A stretch of DNA of 64,000 nt from GWE2-42-39 sp034003625 (GTDB taxonomy: Bacteria; Bacteroidota; Bacteroidia; Bacteroidales; Prolixibacteraceae): contig JAVEYG010000020.1 of NCBI GenBank assembly GCA_034003625.1, forward strand, positions 24,943 through 88,942, read 5' to 3'. Shown piece by piece: positions 1 through 7,421 of this stretch. Made by a program: the position numbers and the translations under genes. Every line of letters begins with the position of its first letter. Within the stretch, counting starts at the first letter, position 1. Below the pieces are notes generated by a model. That model made no database searches, had not been told where the DNA came from, and worked only from the letters and a program-made list of their open reading frames with translations.

Positions 1-1
1 C

Positions 2-577
2 AGTTCAATTATAAAAAATATAACCGGATTTGCAGGCGACCCGGTGTTTGCCTTGCTGGCCGGATGCTTCGCCGCCTTTCCGTTGCTGAAGCATTTCAGG
101 ATGGAACAATGGAACAAACTGCTGGAACTGGCCATTGAAAAAGCCGGCCCGATACTGATTGTAACGGCTGCCGGGGGAACTTTTGGGGCTGTCATTAAAG
201 AGTCGGGCATTGTGAACCAGCTGGGCGAACACGTGGCCACGCTGGGATTGGGTATCTTCATCCCTTATAGTATTGCCGTTTTGCTGAAAACCTCGCAAGG
301 TTCGTCTACCATCGCAGTAATCACTGCCGCATCGATCTCGTCCCCGCTGCTGGATAGTATCGGCTTGTCGGGCGAGTGGGGCAAAACGCTCGCCATTCTT
401 GCCATGGGCGCCGGTTCCATGATGTTATCGCATGCCAACGACAGCTTCTTCTGGGTAATCAGCAAATTTTCAGGAATGACGCCTTCCCAAACCCTTAACT
501 ATTATTCCGTTCCCACGGTGATCCTGAGTTTGGTTTCGTTTGCAATTATTGGTTTATTAACGTATGTGTTTTTATAA
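2..577 (+). CDS. GntP-family gluconate/glycerate:H+ symporter, C-terminal part
   Basis: The frame is open from the window edge, so the gene starts upstream and only its last ~190 residues are seen. They are hydrophobic with several membrane segments. The stretches AAGGTFGAVIKESG, LKTSQGSSTIAVITAA and GSMMLSHANDSFFWVISKF are typical of the C-terminal half of GntP transporters, which import gluconate and related sugar acids with protons. The stop lies 3 nt before the glycerate kinase start, so the two are very probably co-transcribed. The transported acid may therefore be glycerate or a sugar acid degraded to glycerate; that substrate is inferred from context only. Confidence 0.88.
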   Translation, partial: SSIIKNITGFAGDPVFALLAGCFAAFPLLKHFRMEQWNKLLELAIEKAGPILIVTAAGGTFGAVIKESGIVNQLGEHVATLGLGIFIPYSIAVLLKTSQGSSTIAVITAASISSPLLDSIGLSGEWGKTLAILAMGAGSMMLSHANDSFFWVISKFSGMTPSQTLNYYSVPTVILSLVSFAIIGLLTYVFL

Positions 578-580
578 AAG

Positions 581-1921
581 ATGGAAAATTTTCAGAAAAT
601 AGCCAGGGAAATATTTCTGGCCGCAGTTGAAAAAGTGAAGCCCGACCGGTTGATCCGGGATAATGTGAATTTGAATGGACATTTTTTGCGTGTTGCAGGA
701 AAAGAATTTCCCTTGCCCCCGGAAGGCCGGATTGTGGTAAGCGGCGCCGGAAAAGCAACTGCGTTGATGGCTCGCGAGCTGGAAAACATTCTTGGCGACC
801 GTATCCATAAAGGTCACATTGTAGTGAAATACGGGCATTCCGTTCCGCTAAAGATAATAAACTGTACCGAAGGCGGTCATCCGGTTCCCGATGCAAACGG
901 AGCGACAGGCACCTGTGAAATCGTACAAACCATTTCCGGCCTGTCGGAAAATGATATTCATATCTGCTTAGTTTCGGGCGGAGGTTCGGCTTTGCTGGCC
1001 GACACTCCGGAAGGGGTAACGCTCGAAGAACTAATGAAGTTAAACGAGTTATTACTGAAATGCGGTGCCGACATTACGGAAACAAACACCGTCCGCAAGC
1101 ATCTTTCGGCAGTAAAAGGAGGAGGCCTGGCACAAATTGCCTCGCCGGCAACTACCATCAGCCTGATCCTTTCCGACGTGGTAAACGATCCGCTCGATGT
1201 GATTGCTTCAGGCCCCACTGTACCCGACCCATCAACCTTTCAGGAAGTCAGGGAAATTTTGGAGAAATATCGGATGGCGGATCAGGTACCGCCTTCCATC
1301 CGGCAGATTTTTGAAAAAGGCGAAAACGGGGAAATACCGGAAACGCCCAAACCCAGCCATCCGGTTTTCAGCCGCGTCCATAATTTCATTATCGGCAACA
1401 ACCGGATTGCACTGGAAGAAGCAAAATCGGTTGCAAATTCGTATGGGTTTAACACCCGGACCGTTACCAGCAGCATGGAAGGAAATTGCGAAGAAGCAGC
1501 GCAGTTGATCGCCGAACAAATTCAGGCCACCGGTCAGGCAGAAAATACCTGTTTGCTTTTTGGAGGCGAAACAACGGTTCTGGTGAAAGGTAAAGGCAAA
1601 GGAGGGCGCAACCAGCACCTGGCTTTGTTGCTGGCAAAAATATTGCATGAAAACCTTCCTGGTCAGAATGCAACTGTTTTATGTGCCGGGACCGATGGCA
1701 GCGATGGCCCGACCAATGCCACCGGCGCGGTGGTCGACCAGTCGACCTGGAGCAAAGCCCTTGCCCGGTCAGCCGACGTGGAAGGTTTCCTCGCCAACAA
1801 CGATTCGTATAGTTTCTTTAAAAATACGGAAAACCACATCCTCACCGGCCCGACCATGACCAACGTGATGGATGTTGTGGTGGTATTGATTGGAGAAAAT
1901 AGTGGCGTTACCAGCTGGTAG
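581..1921 (+). CDS. Glycerate 2-kinase (MOFRL family), C-terminus altered by insertion
   Basis: This 446-residue protein has the two-part layout of bacterial glycerate 2-kinases (GckA/TtuD type), which phosphorylate D-glycerate with ATP to 2-phosphoglycerate. Visible motifs are VSGAGKATALMARELE near residue 52, LVSGGGSALLADTPEG near 130, VRKHLSAVKGGGLA near 172, and the MOFRL-type LLFGGETTVLVKGKGKGGRN near 327 followed by AGTDGSDGPTNATGA. It directly follows the permease. The last ten residues (IGENSGVTSW) are not the ancestral end: a second copy of the preceding 45 nt at 4491-4534 continues into TERI and a stop. The restriction-modification island between them therefore replaced the original 3' terminus. 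The tail overlaps vsr by 14 nt on the opposite strand. Confidence 0.92.
   Translation: MENFQKIAREIFLAAVEKVKPDRLIRDNVNLNGHFLRVAGKEFPLPPEGRIVVSGAGKATALMARELENILGDRIHKGHIVVKYGHSVPLKIINCTEGGHPVPDANGATGTCEIVQTISGLSENDIHICLVSGGGSALLADTPEGVTLEELMKLNELLLKCGADITETNTVRKHLSAVKGGGLAQIASPATTISLILSDVVNDPLDVIASGPTVPDPSTFQEVREILEKYRMADQVPPSIRQIFEKGENGEIPETPKPSHPVFSRVHNFIIGNNRIALEEAKSVANSYGFNTRTVTSSMEGNCEEAAQLIAEQIQATGQAENTCLLFGGETTVLVKGKGKGGRNQHLALLLAKILHENLPGQNATVLCAGTDGSDGPTNATGAVVDQSTWSKALARSADVEGFLANNDSYSFFKNTENHILTGPTMTNVMDVVVVLIGENSGVTSW
1845..1889 (+). repeat. Left copy of 45-nt target duplication flanking the RM island
   Basis: These 45 nt of the glycerate kinase 3' end (coding GPTMTNVMDVVVVL) recur at 4491-4534 in the same orientation with a single 1-nt deletion. 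The two copies bracket exactly the vsr, methyltransferase and endonuclease genes, as expected for insertion with duplication of the target. Confidence 0.9.
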
Positions 1922-2417
1922 TTTGTGGATTATTCAGTTGGCAGTCTTCTATATATGAGATAATCCGGCTGATACATACTGCAAACTCCTTTTTGATTTC
2001 ATGTTCCCAAAATCGCATTACATGCCAGCCTTTTTCTGAATAGTATCGGTTATTTTCTACATCCCTTTGCATATTCCTTTCTATTTTGGGAATCCAAAAG
2101 TCTCTGTTCGATTTTATTTTGCTTTTTTTCTCTTCCCAATTGTGGCCATGCCAAAATTCGCCATCAATAAAAATAATTAACTTATACCTGGAAATAACAA
2201 TGTCCGGGGTTCCCGGGAGTTTTTTTACATTTTTACGATACCGTATGCCAATGCCCCATAAAAATTTGCGGAGTTTTAATTCAGGTTTTGTATTCTCACT
2301 TTTAATCCGGCGCATCAACTCAGAACGGTCTTTTGTTGTGTAGAAACCATTTGCTTCATTAAACCGTGGAACTTTAATATTAATTTCCGGGTATTTTGCC
2401 ATTGATAAATTGTTCAT
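1908..2417 (-). CDS. vsr: Very short patch repair endonuclease (Vsr)
   Basis: A 169-residue Vsr-type mismatch nickase. It cuts 5' of the T in T:G mismatches that arise when 5-methylcytosine deaminates, and so accompanies cytosine-5 methyltransferases. The family signature is clear: RSELMRRIKSENTKPELKLR, then KNVKKLPGTPDIVI with the metal-binding Asp, and FIDGEFWHGHNW with the catalytic His pair, followed by FWIPKIERNMQRDVENN and the Trp-rich end. It is divergent from the methyltransferase gene, with 86 nt between them holding both promoters. Length is close to the usual 140-160 residues, with a short extra N-terminus; a start a few codons further in is possible. Confidence 0.93.
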   Translation of the reverse strand: MNNLSMAKYPEINIKVPRFNEANGFYTTKDRSELMRRIKSENTKPELKLRKFLWGIGIRYRKNVKKLPGTPDIVISRYKLIIFIDGEFWHGHNWEEKKSKIKSNRDFWIPKIERNMQRDVENNRYYSEKGWHVMRFWEHEIKKEFAVCISRIISYIEDCQLNNPQTTSW

Positions 2418-2503
2418 TATTTTATTGCAAATTTCTTGTTTTTAAATAGAATTTACAATTTATTTGTAACCATGTATAAGCTTGTTTAATATGGTTATTA
2501 AAA

Positions 2504-3736
2504 ATGAAAGAATATTATAGCCTCTCGGAAGTAGCAGATTTATTATCAGTAAGTAAGGAAACCCTTCGCCGATGGGATCGTAACGGGAAACTTTCCGCTG
2601 TTCGAGAACCGATGAACAATTACAGGGTTTACAAAAAAGACCAGCTGAAAATATTTGATGAACTGGATTTTCTATTTCACACAGAGGAAAATACAAATTT
2701 TGTAAAGCCTGTAAAAGACTTTAATGCAATTGAGTTGTTTGCAGGCGCTGGCGGTCTCGCTGTTGGACTAGAACAAGCAGGGATAAAATGTCTTGCACTT
2801 AACGAAATTGACCACTGGGCTGCTGAAACTTTAAGAAAAAACCGCCCGGATTGGAACGTTATTGAAGATGACGTAAAAAATGTATCGTTTAGGGCATTTA
2901 AAGGGAAGGTTGATATTGTAACAGGGGGATTTCCTTGCCAGGCTTTTAGTTATGCGGGCAAAAAACTGGGTTTAAACGATGCGAGAGGTACGCTTTTTTA
3001 TGAATTTGCAAGGGTTGTTCAGGAAACAATGCCTCTAATTTGCATCGGAGAGAATGTAAGAGGATTATTAAAGCATGAAGATGGCAAAACAATTCAAGGG
3101 ATGATTTCTATTCTTGATGAAATCGGTTACACAGTACTTTCTCCAAGATTACTAAAAGCGATCTTTTACAAGGTACCTCAAAAAAGGGAAAGAATTTTAA
3201 TTGTTGGGATTAGAAAAGACATTAACCCTAAATATTTTGAATTTCCTAAACCGTACAAAAAAATATATAATCTGAAAGACGCCCTAAAAAAAGGGGAATT
3301 ATATAAAACAGATGTTCCGGTTTCTGAAGGACAGAAATATCCTAAGTCAAAAAAAGAAGTTTTGGATTTAGTTCCGGAAGGAGGATATTGGCGTGATTTG
3401 CCAGTCAATGTTCAGAAATCGTTCATGGGCGCCAGTTTTTATTTAGGTGGGGGCAAAACAGGTATGGCCAGGCGGATGAGTTGGAATGAACCAAGCCTTA
3501 CCCTTACTTGCAGCCCTGCCCAAAAACAAACAGAGAGGTGTCATCCAGAAGAAACCAGGCCATTTACAGTAAGGGAATATGCCCGGATTCAAACTTTTCC
3601 TGATGATTGGAAATTTACAGGCTCGGTTTCCCAGCAGTACAAACAAATAGGAAATGCAGTTCCTGTTAATATGGCCAGAGAAATTGGGTATTCTATTGTC
3701 CGCTTTCTAAATAATGTCAGCATCAATAATCTCTGA
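2504..3736 (+). CDS. DNA (cytosine-5-)-methyltransferase with N-terminal MerR/excisionase-type HTH
   Basis: This 410-residue protein has two parts. Residues 1-55 are a helix-turn-helix of MerR/excisionase type (YSLSEVADLLSVSKETLRRW, then NNYRVY). From residue 76 a complete C5-methyltransferase follows: motif I FAGAGGLAVGLEQAG, motif IV GGFPCQAFSYAGK with nucleophile Cys145, motif VI ENVRGLL, motif VIII QKRERILIVG, and motif X GNAVPVNMAREIG at the end. It methylates cytosine in the site cut by the neighbouring endonuclease; the site cannot be read from sequence. The fused HTH suggests that the enzyme also binds its own control region, an inference. Its last 30 nt overlap the convergent endonuclease gene. 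The gene is AT-rich compared with flanking chromosomal genes. Confidence 0.94.
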   Translation: MKEYYSLSEVADLLSVSKETLRRWDRNGKLSAVREPMNNYRVYKKDQLKIFDELDFLFHTEENTNFVKPVKDFNAIELFAGAGGLAVGLEQAGIKCLALNEIDHWAAETLRKNRPDWNVIEDDVKNVSFRAFKGKVDIVTGGFPCQAFSYAGKKLGLNDARGTLFYEFARVVQETMPLICIGENVRGLLKHEDGKTIQGMISILDEIGYTVLSPRLLKAIFYKVPQKRERILIVGIRKDINPKYFEFPKPYKKIYNLKDALKKGELYKTDVPVSEGQKYPKSKKEVLDLVPEGGYWRDLPVNVQKSFMGASFYLGGGKTGMARRMSWNEPSLTLTCSPAQKQTERCHPEETRPFTVREYARIQTFPDDWKFTGSVSQQYKQIGNAVPVNMAREIGYSIVRFLNNVSINNL

Positions 3737-4411
3737 TAGGAGTTTTTGATATGCTTCCTGAAAAGCATTCGACCCGGGCATGTCCTGTATAAGTAAATCA
3801 ATTGCTGTAACCAGATTGGCATAAAATGAATTATAGCCGGTTATTCTGTGCCAGAATTCAGGCCCAATAAATACCGGATATCTTTGATTAATTTTTAAAT
3901 AATGCCCACTGAGCTGCGCCGGGACACCATAGATGATCCCAACAACTAAATCATTGTTGCTGAAATTTCTAAAATTATTTGTCCTTGCTAAATTCGCTAC
4001 GGTATCAAATTCCTGTAACATCGGGTTAACGTCTTTTGAATTAATTGTATTGGGGCCAGATTTAAGTTGGCAATATTTTCTTCTATTATCAATCTTGTCA
4101 ATGTATTCAATATCCATTCCTGGAATTAATGATCCGGAAACCAACCCGAGATCAACTAACATTTTTTGAAACTTTGAGCCAAAAGCGCCTGTTATTGATG
4201 TCCCTAATGCCCGTGGGTAAAACAATGCTTTTGCAATCCCCTCGGCAGTAATTCCATTCTCAACCAATTGAGACAAATATTTCACCAATATTGGATTAAT
4301 CTGATATTCTGATAATCTGGAATGTTTCTTTAATAGATTAGCCTGATGTTTTTCTAGTATTTCATTTGTAAAATATTCGCACATTACGTTGATTAGTTGA
4401 GCCTCGTTCAT
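3707..4411 (-). CDS. Type II restriction endonuclease (PmeII-like family, probable)
   Basis: A 234-residue protein, convergent with and overlapping the methyltransferase. Position alone would make it the cognate endonuclease, and the sequence agrees: a helical N-terminus, FYPRALGTSITGAFGSKFQK near 64-83, then GMDIEYID near 98 and KYCQLKSGPN near 112. The pair Asp100 and Gln115-x-Lys117 fits a PD-(D/E/Q)xK nuclease core. The overall pattern, including the PVFIGPEFWHRITG stretch near the end, resembles what I recall of the PmeII family. That name is from memory and less certain than the enzyme class. Recognition site unknown. Confidence 0.8.
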   Translation of the reverse strand: MNEAQLINVMCEYFTNEILEKHQANLLKKHSRLSEYQINPILVKYLSQLVENGITAEGIAKALFYPRALGTSITGAFGSKFQKMLVDLGLVSGSLIPGMDIEYIDKIDNRRKYCQLKSGPNTINSKDVNPMLQEFDTVANLARTNNFRNFSNNDLVVGIIYGVPAQLSGHYLKINQRYPVFIGPEFWHRITGYNSFYANLVTAIDLLIQDMPGSNAFQEAYQKLLSEIIDADII

Positions 4412-4490
4412 TTGATGAAATTTAAGATTGGAGTATAAATTTAAAAATCATATTGTAATTTCATCCTATATTTTCTTTTATTTTCCAGTC

Positions 4491-4534
4491 CCGGCCCGAC
4501 CATGACCACGTGATGGATGTTGTGGTGGTATTGA
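4491..4534 (+). repeat. Right copy of the target duplication (relic of glycerate kinase 3' end)
   Basis: This copies 1845-1889 with one A missing. Beyond it the frame runs on through ACA GAA AGA ATT to a TAG at 4546-4548, followed 22 nt later by a hairpin terminator. This is therefore the original end of the glycerate kinase gene, cut off when the RM island entered. No gene was found elsewhere in the stretch 4412-4861; it holds this relic, the terminator at 4571-4606 and the hairpin at 4794-4828. Confidence 0.88.
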
Positions 4535-4570
4535 CAGAAAGAATTTAGAGAATTGCAGGAGATAACGGAA

Positions 4571-4606
4571 AAACCGCCTGAAAGATGAATCTTCAGACGG
4601 TTTTTT
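4571..4606 (+). terminator. Rho-independent terminator, originally of the glycerate kinase operon
   Basis: Arms 4571-4582 and 4592-4603 pair with one mismatch (AAACCGCCTGAA against TTCAGACGGTTT) and are followed by a T-rich run. It sits just behind the relic stop codon, 2.6 kb from the gene it once served. Confidence 0.75.
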
Positions 4607-4793
4607 CTTTGCAGTGTGTATTAAATCACAAAATGTTATCCCTGGATCTCATGTTGTGTTGCTTCCCCATTTGTACCCGGTTATGCATCATTTTTCCTTT
4701 ACTGATATCCATTTAAGAAGCTGCTCGTCGGTTAATTGTGCCCGCATTTCAATACGATTGTCCTAAATGCAAAAGGTTTAAATACCTTGAAAA

Positions 4794-4828
4794 TATTTAT
4801 CCGATGATTTTGAGTCATCGGATAAATA
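4794..4828 (-). terminator. 14-bp perfect hairpin downstream of cysK
   Basis: The arms 4794-4807 and 4815-4828 are perfectly complementary over 14 bp with a 7-nt loop. Read on the minus strand the hairpin follows the cysK stop by about 33 nt and is trailed by four T residues, so it probably ends cysK transcription. Confidence 0.65.
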
Positions 4829-4861
4829 AGGCCCCGGCAGATGAATAAAGAACGGGATTTT

Positions 4862-5773
4862 TCAGAACAGGCCTTCGATCGACAGATAGCGTTCGCCGGT
4901 GTCGTAGGTAAAGGTGAGGATTTTGGAGCCTTTGGGCAATTCGTTTATTTTTTTTGCCACGGCAGCCAGCGATGCCCCGGAGGAGATTCCCACTAACAGT
5001 CCTTCTTCTTTTGCCGCCCGCTGTGCATAGCCAAATGCTTCGTCCTTCGATACCTGAATGGTTCCGTCAAGCAAGGATGTATGCAGGTTTTCAGGAATAA
5101 AACCGGCGCCAATGCCCTGGATCGGGTGGGGGCCTGGAGCGCCTCCGCTAATCACCGGCGATAATTCCGGTTCCACGGCAAAAACTTTCAGGTTGGGGTA
5201 TTTTGCTTTCAGTTTTTCGCTTACCCCGGTAATGTGGCCGCCTGTTCCAACGCCGGTAATCAGGTAGTCGAACCCTTCGGGGAAGTCGTTGATGATTTCC
5301 TGTGCCGTATTTTCCCGGTGCGCATCGATGTTTGCCGGATTGTCGAACTGGGAAGGGATCCATCCCCCGGGAGTTTCTGCGGCAATTTCCAGCGCTTTCT
5401 GGATAGCCCCTTTCATTCCCTTTTCCTTCGGTGTTAAAACCAATTCAGCGCCATACGCTGTGAGTATCCTGCGGCGCTCAATACTCATCGACTCGGGCAT
5501 CACTAATATCAGTTTGTATTTTTTTACGGCTGCCACTAAGGCAAGGCCAATTCCTGTATTTCCTGAAGTGGGTTCAATCAAAACGCTTTCAGGGGTCAGG
5601 ATACCTGCCGCTTCAGCCGCCTCTACCATCGAAAGGGCAATGCGGTCTTTGATGCTTCCGCCCGGGTTGGTCTTTTCAATTTTGGCATACACTTCATATC
5701 CTTCAGGATACAAGTTGTTAATCCGCACCAGCGGACTGTTCCCGATTGTTTCGAGAATGTTGTTCACTTTCAT
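4862..5773 (-). CDS. cysK: Cysteine synthase A (O-acetylserine sulfhydrylase)
   Basis: This 303-residue PLP enzyme makes L-cysteine from O-acetyl-L-serine and sulfide. The PLP lysine lies in NPGGSIKDRIA (Lys42), the substrate loop is EPTSGNTGIGLALV near 67, the phosphate-binding loop is GVGTGGHITGV near 175, and the C-terminal SSGAS motif is present. Length is normal for CysK/CysM of this phylum. It is transcribed alone, between a 14-bp terminator and an upstream leader that appears to be a cysteine attenuator (leader peptide 5911-5991, terminator 5847-5875). Expression should therefore rise when charged cysteinyl-tRNA is short. Confidence 0.96.
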   Translation of the reverse strand: MKVNNILETIGNSPLVRINNLYPEGYEVYAKIEKTNPGGSIKDRIALSMVEAAEAAGILTPESVLIEPTSGNTGIGLALVAAVKKYKLILVMPESMSIERRRILTAYGAELVLTPKEKGMKGAIQKALEIAAETPGGWIPSQFDNPANIDAHRENTAQEIINDFPEGFDYLITGVGTGGHITGVSEKLKAKYPNLKVFAVEPELSPVISGGAPGPHPIQGIGAGFIPENLHTSLLDGTIQVSKDEAFGYAQRAAKEEGLLVGISSGASLAAVAKKINELPKGSKILTFTYDTGERYLSIEGLF

Positions 5774-5846
5774 GTGTTTCTTTTTTAGAGGTTCTTATAA
5801 TCTTGTATCAATATAAATTTCAATTGGCTTTTGCTCAGGGTAAAAC

Positions 5847-5875
5847 AAAAAAGCCCCCCTGGATTTCAGGAAGGC
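5847..5875 (-). promoter_or_regulatory. Attenuator terminator in the cysK leader
   Basis: On the minus strand GCCTTCCTG (5867-5875) pairs with CAGGGGGGC (5853-5861), nine pairs including two G-U, with a 5-nt loop and then six T residues (5847-5852). It lies between the leader peptide and cysK, 74 nt before the cysK start, so it can only act as an internal terminator of the cysK transcript or as the end of an upstream one. Its 5' arm CTTCCTG (5867-5873) is also perfectly complementary to CAGGAAG in the leader (5930-5936), which gives a competing antiterminator. Confidence 0.7.
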
Positions 5876-5910
5876 CTTTGTTAATCTCTGATAAATACGA
5901 TTTTTCTTGA

Positions 5911-5991
5911 TCAGGTACAACGAAAACAACTTCCTGTGGAACGATTTCCACAGCAACATATAAGCATGTATGTAAAAGCGTTGTTTTTCAT
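5911..5991 (-). CDS. Cysteine-rich leader peptide of the cysK attenuator (26 aa)
   Basis: An ATG at 5989-5991 opens a 26-codon frame ending in TGA at 5911-5913. The peptide begins MKNNAFTYMLI, then has three consecutive Cys codons (TGT TGC TGT, residues 12-14) and two more Cys at 22 and 25: five Cys in 26 residues, upstream of the cysteine synthase gene. The third Cys codon begins a perfect 7-bp hairpin TGTGGAA/TTCCACA (5935-5941 with 5946-5952). The 3' arm of that hairpin runs into the antiterminator segment. This is the layout of ribosome-controlled amino-acid attenuators such as trpL and hisL. Translation and regulation are inferred; the sequence elements are seen directly. Confidence 0.72.
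   Translation of the reverse strand: MKNNAFTYMLICCCGNRSTGSCFRCT
5935..5952 (-). promoter_or_regulatory. Leader hairpin 1:2 of the cysK attenuator
   Basis: The perfect stem TGTGGAA / TTCCACA with a 4-nt loop begins in the third codon of the Cys triplet. A ribosome stalled there would cover the 5' arm and free the 3' arm plus the adjoining CAGGAAG (5930-5936) to pair with 5867-5873. Confidence 0.65.
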
Positions 5992-5997
5992 TGGGTG

Positions 5998-6030
5998 CAA
6001 TGATACAAAAAAAATATAGAAAAATACAAA
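5998..6030 (-). promoter_or_regulatory. Possible promoter of the cysK leader transcript
   Basis: Read on the minus strand, TTTG (6027-6030) is followed after 21 nt by TATCATTG (5998-6005), one mismatch from the Bacteroidota -7 element TAnnTTTG. It would start transcription very close to the leader ATG, giving an almost leaderless message, so a promoter slightly further upstream is also possible. Confidence 0.35.
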
Positions 6031-6062
6031 TTAGTCTGTTATTTTTTTCTGAAAGGATAAAA

Positions 6063-7412
6063 TTAACTTCGGTACCGGAGCCATTTCACCAATTCTTTCA
6101 GGTTTACTTTTTTCCCGTACATTAAAATTCCGGTACGGTAGATCCTGGCAGCCATCCAAATGGAGCCAATAATAGCAATAACCAGTAAAAACATCGACAG
6201 AGCAAGTTCCCACCAGGGGATGCCATAGGGGATACGGGCCAACATGATAATCGGCGAAGTGAACGGGATCATCGAGGTCCAGAATGCCAGCGGGCCTTCG
6301 GGATTTTTGGCAATAGGGAACAGCAGCATAATGGATAAAATGAGCGGTAATATGACCGGAAATACCAGTTGCTGTGAATCTTCTTCACTGTCGACTGCTG
6401 ACCCGACGGCTGCCAGCAATGAACTGTACAGCAGGTAACCTCCCAAAAAATAGAAAACGAATGAAAAAAGGATCGTGGCGACAGGCAGGTTCCCGGCCAT
6501 TTCCATGATTTCCCGATATTGGTTTGCTTCGCCGGAAACGGCTATTTGTGCAGTATTTCCCATTATGCCAGGGTTCATCAGGTTTTGGGCTTGTTGTACC
6601 TGTTCTACGTTCCCGGCCCCAAAAAACATTCCTATTCCGGTAATGACAACGGCCCCGAGAACAATCCAAATGGCAATCTGGGTAAGCCCGACCAACGCAA
6701 TGCCTATAATCTTACCGAACATCAGTTGTACTGGTTTTACCGAGGAAATGATGACTTCGACTACCCGGCTCGATTTTTCTTCCATCACGCCGCGCATGAC
6801 CATCATTCCATACATGAACATGAACATGTAGATCAGGAACCCCATAATGTACCCCATTGCCCCGACAAGGACCGAGGAATTTTCTTTGGCTTTCCCCGTT
6901 TCTTCGATTTTCAGGGTTGAAAGTTTTATGTCTGTTCGGGCCGTCGCCAGTTTTTTCTCTAAGTCGGGAACTCCTGTTTCTTCAATGATCTTATTGCGTT
7001 TGTCTCGTTCAATAATATCCTCAATCCGGTTTTCGAGAAAGTTGGAAACGTCAAAAGTAACCTGCTTTTCGGAAAAAAGCTGGGCACGGTTACTTGCAAG
7101 GATGTTGGCGGGGATGTACAACAGAGCATAATATGGAGTGTCCTTCAGCTTGTTTTTTATTTGTTGGTATTCCTCTGACGGTACAAAAATTAGTTTTGTA
7201 TGTTCGTTTCCTTTTAATTGGTCGAGAAACAGGCTCGATTCGTCGTACACGGCAATGACCCGTTCTTTTTTGTCTTCGCTCATTCCTATGTAGGTCGGAA
7301 TAATGAAGATTGCTGCCATAAAAACAGGCATCAACAGGGTCATCAGGATGAACGATTTCTTTTTGACCCGGGTCAGATATTCGCGTTTCAGTATTAAAAT
7401 CGCTTTGTTCAT
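6063..7412 (-). CDS. ABC-2 type transporter permease (NatB-like)
   Basis: This 449-residue membrane protein has the outline of NatB/ABC-2 export permeases: a first transmembrane segment at 20-40 (SFILMTLLMPVFMAAIFIIP), a long extracytoplasmic domain, then five or six segments from residue 180 on, including MFMYGMMVMRGVMEEKSSRVVEVI at the first cytoplasmic loop. It sits 9 nt behind its ATPase. The substrate cannot be told: NatAB exports sodium in Bacillus, but this family is diverse. The gene ends 70 nt before the cysK leader. Confidence 0.88.
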   Translation of the reverse strand: MNKAILILKREYLTRVKKKSFILMTLLMPVFMAAIFIIPTYIGMSEDKKERVIAVYDESSLFLDQLKGNEHTKLIFVPSEEYQQIKNKLKDTPYYALLYIPANILASNRAQLFSEKQVTFDVSNFLENRIEDIIERDKRNKIIEETGVPDLEKKLATARTDIKLSTLKIEETGKAKENSSVLVGAMGYIMGFLIYMFMFMYGMMVMRGVMEEKSSRVVEVIISSVKPVQLMFGKIIGIALVGLTQIAIWIVLGAVVITGIGMFFGAGNVEQVQQAQNLMNPGIMGNTAQIAVSGEANQYREIMEMAGNLPVATILFSFVFYFLGGYLLYSSLLAAVGSAVDSEEDSQQLVFPVILPLILSIMLLFPIAKNPEGPLAFWTSMIPFTSPIIMLARIPYGIPWWELALSMFLLVIAIIGSIWMAARIYRTGILMYGKKVNLKELVKWLRYRS

Positions 7413-7421
7413 AGTGGTGGT

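Noticed and set aside
1232..1648. 138-codon minus-strand frame within the glycerate kinase gene
   Set aside because: No family resemblance and fully contained in a gene with clear motifs.
5774..6062. SAM or other riboswitch in front of cysK
   Set aside because: No riboswitch core was recognised; the structures present are fully explained by leader peptide, pause hairpin, antiterminator and terminator.
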